From contig NC_086178.1 of NCBI RefSeq assembly GCF_023053635.1, positions 47,886,726-47,950,725 on the forward strand: DNA of 64,000 nt, given 5' to 3'. Both the position numbers and the translations under genes were made by a program. This document shows, piece by piece, positions 1 to 12,600 of the stretch (positions within the stretch are counted from its first letter, which is position 1; every line of letters starts with the position of its first letter). Under the pieces are notes generated by a model. That model did no database searches and was not told the DNA's origin. It saw only the letters and a list, made by a program, of their open reading frames with translations. Source of the DNA: Elgaria multicarinata webbii. Lineage: Eukaryota; Chordata; Lepidosauria; Squamata; Anguidae.

Positions 1-980
1 ACAGTGCCTTGGGTGGGAGTCTGCTCCAAGTATGACTAGTGAGTATTGAGCCCCTTAAAAATCATCATAATATGGATTGTGTACTAGATGCAGGCATCAG
101 TGCTAAATTAACAGCTTCAAAACTGGCAAGAAAATTGTAGTTTTTTAATGCATCTGGACTTCTGGTTTATGAAATTGAATTTTTTGTGGTACTGTATTTC
201 TTCGATTCTAAGACACACTTTTTCCCCATATAAACATCTCTAAAAACAGGGTGCGTCTTAAAATCGCGGGGCGTTTATTATTTCTTAGAATCAAAGCTTT
301 TTTTCTGTTGTTGGTACTAAAATTAGTGCGCGTCTTACAATCGAAGAAATACGGTATTCATGTATGAAATGTTTGTTTTGAACTTAATTGGTCTCCTAAA
401 AGTGCTGTCTTAACTGATTTAATGTGATTTAACAGCAGTACTTCGTTTTTAAAAAACACCTCCAAAAGAAATAGGAGGACCATATCAAGACCAGTGAGCC
501 CAAACTAACTAAAGATTGAAGCATTCAGACTAGATCCAGGGATTTATTTGCTATGGATGAAAAAAAACCACTGCTAAATTAGTAGGCTGACATACTTAAC
601 TGTAGTTTGTTTATATCAGTCATGCAAACACACGTTGCCATATAATCTCTCACAAATAAAGTTAAATAAGGATTATGGAGTTGTAAAGAGATCTACTCTC
701 AAACAAATGTCCTAAACCTTCCTCAAAATGTTAGTTAACCTAGAAAATGTTTTTAGATTTGCAAGTTGTAATTACTAAGTAATCGAAGTATATAACATGT
801 CCAAGGTGAATGTTTCTCAGCTGAATCTCATAGGCTTGATTGTTGTGTGAGACTTTATTTCAAAGATAATATTGGAACTCTATAACAGGTTCTACAGTAT
901 TTTAATTGATGATAAACTAAGGTCTGTAGTTTTGTCTGTGCTGCTTTGATCTGATGGTTTGGGGTATTGTTTTTCTGCAG
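1..980 (+). other. FARP2 intron (partial)
   Basis: Sequence upstream of the first exon in the window. It is A/T-rich and shows no exon-like stretch. Its one recognisable item is the TA-flanked MITE at 192-354. Confidence 0.7.
192..354. mobile_element. TA-flanked MITE, copy 1
   Basis: A 163-bp element with inverted ends (ctgtatttcttcgattcta against the complement of cttacaatcgaagaaatacgg), flanked by TA on both sides. The TA duplication points to a Tc1/mariner-class non-autonomous element. A second copy lies at 8721-8887. Confidence 0.7.
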
Positions 981-1111
981 ATGCACTGAAGGAAATCACA
1001 GAAATGACATCACAGCTTCAAAACAGCCTGATACGTTTGGAAAATTTCCAGAAGCTCACAGAGTTACAGCACGACCTGCTTGGCATTGATAACCTGGTAG
1101 CAGCTGGCAGA
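981..1111 (+). CDS. FARP2: FARP2 exon: end of DH domain
   Basis: Acceptor ttttctgcag and donor at 1112. It encodes ALKEITEMTSQLQNS through LVAAGR, the last helix of the DH domain. It starts with two bases of a split codon and ends in phase 0. Confidence 0.93.
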
Positions 1112-3644
1112 GTAGGCAGTCTTTTTTTCAGTTTACATTTAAGCCCTCTGTATTTTAAGCAACATTTCCGAATTTGCTTTTTCCTTGCCTCTTTTATAGG
1201 ATGTTGGATTTAGGTTTTAGTACTTTATTTTGGGGCTGGCAAAGGCCAAGTTGCTATTGCCAAAAGTAGATCTCAACATTGAAACATGCACATCTAACCA
1301 TTCTGAATTTTTATACTTATGTATACTTAATGGAGATTGTTTTGCCAACATGGTTCTTAAAACCTAGTATGAGAAATGGCTCTTTGAAGGGCTTTTGTTT
1401 AGGGGATCAGGAACATAGTTTCAGTGCTTCAGTCTATGCTGGTCCATAGAAGTGACAATGACCAGCATAGGATGAATGCATGGCTGAGCTGTCTGTCCAT
1501 GTTCTCACCATGGAGAAATCCTGAGGAAACAATACCTGCTTCTTCCTGGGATTTTTCAAGCCTAGTTGTGTGCTATATCAGTAAAGAACATTGGAAACTA
1601 TTGCGAATGGGTTTCTTATAAAGGAAGTTGTCTCATATACATGAGACAACTATTTCATCCTATCGTAGGGCATTCATTTTTGGATTGAGAATGGGGATGA
1701 AAGGGCTGATTGAGGGTGCTATATGAAAAATGATCTACTTTGAGAAAAGTTAAACCTTGTATAATTTTTCCACAGGAATTTATCCGGGAAGGCTGCTTAT
1801 ACAAGCTGACCAAAAAGGGCTTGCAGCAAAGGATGTTCTTTCTGGTGAGTTGATGCCTTTGCTCAAAATTGTGACTCACAACGGTCTTTCCAGAGTTTGC
1901 CCTACTGGAATAGTGTGAGGATTGGCCTTGCTAAAAGCCCGATTCCTATAGATTCTCTCCTGCAGTTTGCTGAGGAAGGCAGGATTGTTTGTGTGAATTC
2001 GTCTGTTTTACAACAAAAATATAAATACACATTTGAGTACAGTGTGTTTCCTGAGATATGGGCATAGGGGTTTGCAAGCATTGACCCCCAAGCCCAGATT
2101 CTATATGCCAGTGGGGTCAGGAGATGGAGAGAGGATGGCACTTCCTTGATTTTCATGTGATCAAGTAATTTGTGCTCCTGTTTTTCATCCATTGTTGGTA
2201 TCTATTTCTTAGTGGGCTCCTAGAAAACTATTATTATTATTTATTTATATAGCACCATCAATGTACATTGATGTACCTTGGAGGCCTTTACAATAGTGGA
2301 TGTTGCCATCTGTTCAGAATCTTTGGACTTAATTATACACAGGAAAGGTCAACGTATTTTCTCTGTTCTTGTGTAATTTTAAGTACTGGCTGGAAATAAC
2401 TTGTTTTTAACTGAAAAGTGCTATTACAATGAGAAATCACAATAATCGTTTGCAAAATCCTGATTTATATAATGAGAATAAAATTGGTTTTTAAAAAGCT
2501 GTGTCAATACTAAGCTAAATTAGAGAAGTAATTTGAATGGAAATAAGCAAATGTTGTTTTTATATGGAGACAGTACAGATAGTGAATGATGGCATGTGTA
2601 TTTTTTGTTTATGTCTTTGTCTCGCTTTGTTGTGGACTACTTTAAGTGCAATGTATACTGAAAAGTGGAATACAAATAAAGTGAATATAGCTATAACAAG
2701 AGAAGGGTTGTTGTTATTGTTTTTAAATAACTAAAGAGTGTGGTAAATTTTAATTTGAAAAAACCTTTCCATGCTTCAGTTTTCAGATATGTTGCTCTAC
2801 ACAAGCAAAGGAGTCACGGGTACCAACCAGTTCAAAATTCACGGTCATCTCCCTCTACATGGAATGCTGGTAAGACATTCTTCATATAGCAACCAAGCAT
2901 AAAATAGTAAAACATGTCATCTTAACCTGAGCATCCTCTTTTTTATATTGAACTTTTAAGTGATTTTTGCTAGTCAGGTTTTCTTGATGGTTCTGAAGTT
3001 TTCCTTCAGACTGTTATATACGTAAGCATCTGTGCTAGACTGTGTTAGTTAGAAGAGCAAGTACTGACAGTTTTCTGGCAGCAGAGTTGAAAAAAAGAAA
3101 CAGAACATTTAATTGTGGTGTTGCTGTTTGGTAGGTGGAGGTGCTAATTGGTGTTCCACACTAAGGCAAGGCATTCCCTTCTCTCTCACTCCTTAATGGA
3201 ACTTTTTTGTATGTCTGTGTTTGATTTTCAGTTGATAGTCCTGGATCCTCCGGTGAGTAATAACCTAGTGAGTGCTGTGACTATTATGCAGTTACCAGTT
3301 ACTGAAGTGGCAGTGTAATTATAGCTGATAGTTTTCCTACTAGAAGCTAGATAGATGTGAATTTGCTGAAGCTTTTACAAGTAGCTGATGTGCAGATTTG
3401 TCACCATTGTCGGGCCATTTCTTTTCATTCACAGTATAGATGTGTGTACCATTGCTCAGTGAGTGATGAGGCAAGTCTCTCTTGTTGCAGGTGGAAGAAA
3501 GTGAAAATGAGTGGTCTGTCCCTCATTGCTTCACAATCTATTCAGCTCAAAAAACCATAGTAGTGGCAGCAAGGTAAGTAGTTTTCTGATATTCAGTTAT
3601 GAAAAGCAGGAATGCAAATAAGTGCTAAAACAGATTTCACCCAC

Positions 3645-3683
<39 letters not shown>

Positions 3684-6600
3684 TATGCATGCATATGCCT
3701 CTCCAACTCTGCTCCAGGTTAAGCAAGGAAGACTGGGAGACCCTGCTGCTCCAAGTCATGCCACAGTAACCTGTTGAGGCAAAACCACTCCCTTTTCCCC
3801 CATACTCTGCCTGGAGTGGTGCTTCCAGCCAAGAAGAACCAGGAAGAGATTATAGCATCCTACATCCTGACTGTTGAGATACATTAATGTGCAGTAGTAT
3901 GTTTTTCCTTTTCGTCCTTACGTGACTTCAGATTTTTTCCAGAGAAATTGGAAAAGATCCTGAAATGTGGTTTTTCAAACTTGAATCTGTGTGGAAAATA
4001 AGATTGTTGACATCAACCTCTGTAGTTGCCAAAATGCTAACATTGACTGCAAGCTTTGTTATTCCAGAGGGAATTTATGGAAGCACTTGGAATTGCTCTA
4101 AGTTCGGGTCAAGCTATGCCTTTCCTGAGCCATACTACAACTGAGTTCCAAAAGCATTATGCGTAGCCATCAGTCCTGTCTGTGTTTTTCAGCACTCGTC
4201 TGGAAATGGGGAAGTGGATGGAAGATCTAAACATGGCAATTGAAATGGCTAAGAAAATCACTGAGAAATCTGACATGTTTCTAGAAAATTCCCTATGCAA
4301 TCGTTCAAATAGTGAGTAGAAACGTGTGACTTAATGATTTGTGACTCTTGGTTACTTGTGCACTCTGCCTGCTTTTGGGGGTTGAAATAGTATAGATCAG
4401 GGGGACCCAACCTTTTTGGACCAGTAGGCACATTGGGAATTTGAAAAAGTCCTGCAGGCGCCACCATAAATTGCCTAATCATTGGATTACCACTTTGACG
4501 TCTACTTGTCATGTCTGTGGATCTTAGGCTGCATCTTATTCAGCAAAAAACATTTGTTTCACGTCTATTGGACATCACAAAGTCTCTTTAATGATTTGGC
4601 TAATGGCTGGCGTTCGAATACAGGTAATGCCTTTTAAAAACATATATTTATATTAGAATAGTCTTTAATATTAACTGATGTACATACTCCTTTAAATTAT
4701 TTACCTGTTTCATGGAAATTAACAAGTGGTTACCGTAAATGAATTCTCCGCACCCTATTAACAGCGGAAAGGCTGACATTACAACATTGGAAGGCTAAAC
4801 ATACACCTTCTATAATGCAGTGGATTTGAGGACCTTACAATGCTTTCATTAGTTGAATGGGTGGCATATAGATGCTACCTTCAAATGGATTGGTTGGATA
4901 TTTGGTCCTCTTTTGCTGAAGCCTATGTATAATTGCTAGAATTGTATGCATTTCATATTTATTTATGGCTATGGATATATGCAGATATTAATGGATATAT
5001 CCATTAAAAAATGGGGGGGGGGAATTAAAAAGTTTTGTGGGTGCCCATAGGTGTCACATTGGGGACCACTGATATAGATTATGCAGCCTACAAATGTTTT
5101 GACTAAATAAACTTCCATATTCTTCCTGATGCTCCGGATACTGCAGGCTTGGCAAATAAGAACCTCTAGCAGTTAAAGTAATAATAATGAATTTTGTAGT
5201 GTGTGATCTTCCTTTTCCACCCTTTACATTGGCAAGTATCCATCCCTGTAAACCCCAGTTCACTTTCCAATTAGGGAAGCTGTTGAATAGATTTTCTTTC
5301 CCCTTGATTTTCTGACTGGCTTCCTTTATCTGTGGGGTCCCACCACCACATCGGCACTGAAGCACCCTATTGCATTCCTCTGGTCACAGTTAGTTACTCC
5401 TTAGATGCCTCCTCCCTCACTACAAATCAGATCCAGCTAAGGTACTTCCAAGTAAACATATTATACTTGCACATATTACATTATGATTTTTTCCCCTTAT
5501 GTAATGCCTATGAAGTGTCATATCCTACAAGAAACTCTGGATTGTGAAGGCCACGGATGCCAAAGCAGAGTAACCCGTGCATGCTAATTCCTTTTGTTAG
5601 AGAAAGGTGCTCTTATACTATTGGATCCTTGCCGCTATCACTATCCATGTACCATAGTCTGTTAAATGTCTGCTCCCTTCTCCTCCCTCAGGATCCTCAG
5701 ATGAGGTTTCTCTAGAACAGGAGTCCGAAGAGGACATACATTCTTCTCGTAGCTCCCTGGACAGGCAGAGCCACCACCGTGCCAACACTACCATGCATGT
5801 CTGCTGGTACCGCAACACCAGTGTCTCCATGACTGATCACAGTGTGGCCGTCGAGGTACCCAGCAGCAGCGGAGCACACACCGCTTTCATTTTCCACTCT
5901 GTCATGGTGGCTGGTTTCTCTGCACTGTGTACATGTGTTTTAACCTCCATTCCCCTCATTGCTGTCAATAATTTCAGTGGCCATGTGAGAGAGAGCATTT
6001 GAGTGACTACAAAATGTTTGAACATGTACTTTATGTGTGCATGCTTCCATTGTGTTCTCAACAAAGGGGTGCTTTGAGGAAAGAAAATTAAAAAGAGAAA
6101 ACCCCAAAACCATCTCCTGAGATACCAAGTTTCTCCTCCGGATTTTGTGTATGGTCTTGCACATTGTTCTTCTGACCTTTGGCATGTGCTTGGACTATCA
6201 AAGCCTGGATTTGCATGGTGTTCTGCTTTCTTATGCTTACCCCAGATTCTTAATTGGAAGAGAGGATCTGTGCTTCAGGATAGCATTCACATGGTAGCAT
6301 TTTTGAGATGTAACTTTATAATCTGACACGGTTATCTTTTAAAGAAATTGCACATGTGTATGGCTGGGTTGGGGAACATCAGACATTCTGGCTCAACTTG
6401 TGGCTCCTCACTTCTGCCTGGCTTTTGCAACCCTCTCCTCCCATGGGCCCTTCTTCATGGGTATTCTAAGGGAAATAGGCAGCATCTGCCTTAAAAGATA
6501 TTTTGTGCAGGATATAGAAAGCCCTTTCATGGAGAAAACTGCTATTGGGAAGAGAGAAACATCTTCCATCAGCCCTCCCTGCCAAACTGGTGCAGATGGA

Positions 6601-9600
6601 GAGGGAAAAGAACACCTGCATGTATATGCATATTTGCATTCAACAGAGAACAAATGAACACACCTATATGCACAGAGTTGGATTCATAAGAACATAAGAA
6701 GAGCCATGCTGGATCAGACCAAGGATCCATCTAGTCCAGCACTCTGTCCACACAGTGGCCAACCAGCCATTGGCCAGGGATGAACAAGCAGGTGCAGCTC
6801 CCAAACTAAAAGTATCATCCACCTGTGATTTATGGATGTTTCCACACATCACGGTATTTATTGGCTTTAAAAGGAAGGGCCAACGGTTTGATTTTTATGG
6901 AACATGTACATTTTGGACAGGATTATTATTGGCTGGCTATGTTCACTCAGGAAGTACTGAACCTAAATGTGGCCTCCTAGCCACCACTAAATCCACATTG
7001 CTGTGGCTTTGGTAGTTCAGATTTACCATGTAAGTCTTTTGTCAGGCTGATACAGAACTGACTGCATCATACATAAAAGTGTGGTCTACTGGCAAGGTTA
7101 ACATGGAGACAATTAGACTCCAATCTACAATTGTAGCACAACCTTACATTTTGTCAAAGAACTCTGTATTCATTCATTGTTGGACTTGAGGCACACAGTG
7201 CCTTAATGAGTCCTGACTTCGCATCAAGGCTTCATCCTTAGACCTTGTTGAGCTAAATGAGAGAGAAATTGTAAGGAACACAGTTACTTGAAAAAAGTAC
7301 TATAGAAGTAATGGCTTTCTTAGCCTTTATTCTTCTGTCTTGCACTGCCGTTTATGCTCTTGTCAGCCAGAATAAGCAAAAAAAAAAATCCTGTTGAGGC
7401 TATTTGTTGTGTTTTCCTACATGCCTCAACTTCGTTCTTAGAAGGGTTTAGGTTTGATTGTTTTTCAATATAGCAAAACAAATTAAAACTGAGCAGTTAA
7501 ACAGACCACCTCAATATCCATGGCTGCCATTTCACACAAAAAGCTAATAGAGGAAACTAGCTTTTGGGCTCTGAAACCAAACGTCTATAATCTTCTCCGC
7601 TGACTAATTCTTCCTCTAAGATGACCCCTACCCCTGCCTTGGGTAAATTGGTTAATCTTCCTGCTTTCTCCACAAAGCACTATGACCCCTTGCACTGATG
7701 ATCTTAAGATTTACCAACCGTGAAGCTGATGGCGTCGTCATCCCTTTTTCTTTTTTCATGCTATTTCTTTAACAGACTTTTTCAAATACTGTCTTTTCTT
7801 GTTCTAAAACTCAATTTTTTTCTTTGTCTCTCTCTGTCCTGCGCCCTCTCTCCTCTGCTCAGTTTTCTGCTCTCTTGCTGTTTCTCCAGAGCTTCCTCCT
7901 CGCTATTTGCTGGGCCAGACTCAACGGCCCAACACAATCACCCATGTTTGCTGGTACCGGAACCAGAGCCTTTCCCTGTCTGACTATCTGTGCATGATTC
8001 AGGTAAAGCTGCTTCTACCACACTCGGTATTGATAGGAGGACCTGTGTAAATCAGCATTTCCTCTTTGTAGCATCTCCACTATAGCTTTCTCCTAAACAT
8101 TGTTCTAGTGTGCAGAAAATAGGATCTCAAATATTGAGGCAATGGTAAGAAATGCTTTAAGTCTATTGTGAAAACCAGCCCAGTTAATCTCTTTGATATA
8201 TCATACCAAAACAACATCAACTCTGAATACACAATGCCTTTTCTTATTGTTTCTTATTCTGTGTTTAATTTACCCTGATCATAGCAAACTATTTCCCCCC
8301 CCCCCAGTGTGCTTAGGCTTCGGTTTACTAGTATGTTACCTTACATATGGCATTGTTGTGTATTCTGCCTTGCCTTCTCCTAATTCTCTTTACCCTGTGC
8401 TTTTCTTTCTCACATTGTCTGTCTTTCACTTGCATTGTCTCATTAACAGAATTCAGGTTCTCTGTGTCGCTTACTAGTTCTTAGCATGTTGGACCAGGGG
8501 ACAAACTGGAAAAAAGAGGATTTAACTAGCCAGTGAATTTAAATCTGTGCTCTTCTCACAGCAGTGCTACAAGTGTTAGCATGATTAGTATTCGTTGGGG
8601 AATAATTGCATTCATTACTATTCTAGCCCTATTCAGGGTAGAAATGTAGCATGTATGCAGTTACAGGGGGAAAATTATCACTCTATAAAAAAAGTGAATA
8701 AATGAGTGGACATTACATTACCGTATTTCTTCAATTCTAAGACACACTTTTTTCCCCATATAAACATCTCTAAAAACAGGGTACGTCTTAGAATTGTGGT
8801 GTGTCTTAGGTTTTTTTTTTCTGTTGGTGGTACTGAAATTAGTGAGCGTCTTACAATCGATGGCGTCTTACAATTGAAGAAATACTGTAGTTCCTGGGAG
8901 ACCCTGGAAAAGTCTCCTTTTAGAGCCTCTCTGTACAATCAAACAAATCATGATTCTAATGGCATTTCATTTATGTGGTATTCCCAGAAGTCCTGATCCA
9001 GAGGAAATCGTGAAATGACCTGTCTGCACAATAGATGTGGATGGGAAGGGAAGAGGTAGCCCTGCTCCAGTGGATAAAAATTAAAAACCTGGTTGGTTGT
9101 GAATTCCACATACAAGAGAAGTGGAGTCTCAAATAACTTTACAAAAAACAAAAAAAACAAAAACAGCAGAAAGATAGCACTGCTGGTCTCTGTGATTAAA
9201 AACACACACCATCCAAACACAAAGCTGGTTGAGAACTCCAAGGTTATAGCTTTGTGGTGGAGAGCACAAAGTCCCAAATAATTTTTTGAAGAAAAATAAA
9301 TAAAAAGTTCAAAATGATGTTGTCATGGAGGGGGTGTTGAGTCTGTTTCGCTAAGTCATTAATTCCATCACAGAGAATGTCTTGGATGTGCCTGAGACAC
9401 ACACCGATGTTCTTCTTCGTGGTCTCTGTGCATCACACAACAGTGGGCTCTGCGCCTGCATGGGGTCTCGTTCGGGAAAAACTTCTATAGCTGAGGTGTT
9501 TTAGGCGTGAACCCCTCCCCTACGCTGGGAGTGCGCATGTGCAAAGAGGGGGTTCCCGCCCCATTTTCTCAGTTCTCTTTCGACCGCCATTGTGGTGACA

Positions 9601-12600
9601 TCGTTTGGGAAATTCTCTGTAGAAAATAAAAACAAACTACTGTTAGAGGCATTTTCTTCTCTTCTCTTTCTATCTATCTTATATTTCTACTTTATTCTTC
9701 TTCTTATTTTCATTATTTTGTTTTTTCTTTCGCGAACAGCGACCGCCCGAAAGGGCGCATGGCCCTCAAGGCGCCCTTCAGAAAATGTAAAAATTGCAGG
9801 AGTAAGCTCCCTCCATCCGACGGGCACTCCTTCTGCCTTTTGTGTCTAGGTGAGGCCCACGTCGTCCATACCTGCCGTTTTTGTCAAGCTTTTTCTAAAC
9901 AAACACGGCGACATAGGTCAGACAGACTAAAAGCTGTCCTCTGGAGTAAAGCATTACAAGCAGTCGACAAGCCATCTACGTCGAAATCCTTTATTATGGA
10001 GCTTGTTGAAACCTCTCCAAACTCGCCATTACTTGCTGAAACACAACAACCTGAATTGCCTGCTACGCCAGGGAGAGGCATTACGCTTTCGATTGCTAAA
10101 AAATTAACAAAGAAAGCTAAAAAGGCAAAACATACTGCCATGAGCTCGGAGGAGCAAAACAAAAAGAGAAAGAAAAAATCTCTTAAAAAGAGTGTGTCGA
10201 ACCCTACTTGGCCGTCTATTCCTCCTCCGACTCCTAATAGACCGATACCGATGGACGATTCCGTACAACCTGTATCGGTACCGACAAATGACCCTTTACC
10301 ACAACCTCAAACTTCGACAACCGAAGCCACGGCTTCGATGCCAATACCGACACAGACGTTACCACCTCCTCCACCGCCACCATTACTACTGTCCCCTATA
10401 CCGACAATACATCTAGCCTCAGCGCGTGAACAAAGGCTAACGTCGACATCGGAAGGCGAAATCAGAGATCTGTTGCCAGCACCTATACCGCCTAGACAGG
10501 TGCAACCTCAGGATAGGCGTTACAGACATGACTCCCTGGACTCGATGTTCTCCACTCATTCCGGGAGAGGATACTACTATTATGATAGCTCAGTTTGATC
10601 AAGGGATAGATCCCGTTCACCACACTGCATGGACAGATGGGAATGAAGCCCCCATAGACATCAATATTGGGAACGCGACCCATATTACCGACGACCTTAC
10701 GAAGGTCATTAGGAAAATTTTCCTCAAGACCATTATGGTCGAGAACGGCCTTTTCGTGAACAACCACCTATGGAATCTTTAGCCAGACCATCGGCTACAA
10801 TTTCTAATCCTCAACTTCACGTTGATCCTCGCTCTAATCGACCCATTGACTCGAGTACACGACCACAACCAATGCAACTCGAACCGCCCACAGCACTAGC
10901 CCCTGACGCTCTTGCGCTATTGCAACCTCAACCAGCTCCACTCATGCAAATACCAACTGCTCCAGTGAACTCCCCAACATCAGGTCAGGATGAATACGGT
11001 TCTGATTCATCCTCATCATCCTCGGCACACCCTTCAATGGTGTCTCCTGATATAGAGGTTGCCCCACAAGGGGGTATTTCTCCATCAGAAGACCTTGGAC
11101 ACTTTTCAGATCAGGTCATCAGAATGGCGCAGGCCTTGGGTCTACAGGTGGAACAGTCTACATCCACTATACAAGACCCAGTTTTCGACTCGATTATTTC
11201 AGACACAACAAAACCTGTATCCATACCTATGTTACCGGTTCTACTTGAAACTATAAAACAGTCATGGAAATCACCTTCAACAACCCCGCCAACTTCCAAA
11301 AGGTTGGAGGGTATGTATAAGATCCAGCAGTCTGATGTCGAGTTCTTGTTCCAACACCCACCACCGAATTCGATAGTCGTCGAGGCAGCCCAGGGTAAGA
11401 GTAGACATCAACATTCTTCCCCTGTAGATAAAGAAGGACGTCGTTTAGACCTTCTCGCTCGTAGATTATACACTTCGTCTTCTCTAGCACTAAAAGTTAC
11501 GAATTACCAGGCAGCTATGTCTGGTTATCAACTACTTCTTTGGGACAAAATGGGAAAATTAATGGAACACTTACCTGAAGATAAGAAACATCTGGCTAGA
11601 CTCTTCCATTCCGAAGCGTCACAGCTTTCCCGTCAGCAAAGACATACCTCTAGACACCAGGTCGACTGTATAGCAAAGACCTTAACAGGAACTATAGCGC
11701 TCCGTTGCCATGCTTGGCTTCAGTCTGCGGGCCTCTCCCAAGAGGCACGTTCTAGAATTTGACGCAGGGCATCCCTTTCAGTCAGAAACAACCAACCAGG
11801 ATACTGACGACAGATGCATCAATGAAAGGTTGGGGAGCACATTTAGACTCACTAACCGTTCAGGGTTGATGGTCCAAAAAAGAAACCAAACACCACATAA
11901 ATCTCTTAGAACTTCGAGCAGTTCAACGAGCGCTCACATCCTTCGAATCGGAGATTACGGGACACTTCACCCAGATAACCTCAGACAATATGACAGTGGT
12001 CGCATATCTAAACAAAGAGGGTGGCACCAGATCAGAACGTCTTCTAAAATTGACAATCAACATCTTCAACTGGTGCATCCCGAGAAACATTACTATTACT
12101 GCCATCCATATTGCCAGTACCGAAAACACACTAGCAGATTTCCTAAGCCGTTCTCATCATCTCGCACACGAATGGCAACTACACAGAACAGTTGTCAGGA
12201 CAATATTCAATGCATGGGATACCCCAGACATCGACCTATTTGCCACAGAAACAAACAAGGTTGTTCCAACTTTTTGCAGTCGTGCAGGTCTAGGCAAACA
12301 CTCACAGGGCGATGCTTTTACACTTCAATGGACAAACGCCCTCTTCTATGCATTCCCTCCTTTTCCCATCATAGCCAGAGTGATCGCCAAAATTCTTGCC
12401 GACAGGACCAACTGCATCTTGATCACCCCATGGTGGCCGAGACAAACGTGGTTTGCCACACTTCTACGGCTATCGAGGACTCAATACCAATGGCTCCCGT
12501 TACTTCCAACATTACTGACACAACAGCACGGCAAAGTCAGACATCCCGACTTACAAACGCTGCGGTTAACAGCTTGGAGGATACAACTGTCCCCCCAGAT

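Noticed and set aside
5793-6002. Open frame running past FARP2 version A donor at 5855
   Set aside because: It is exon read-through into the intron. The conserved PH2 continuation is at 14597.
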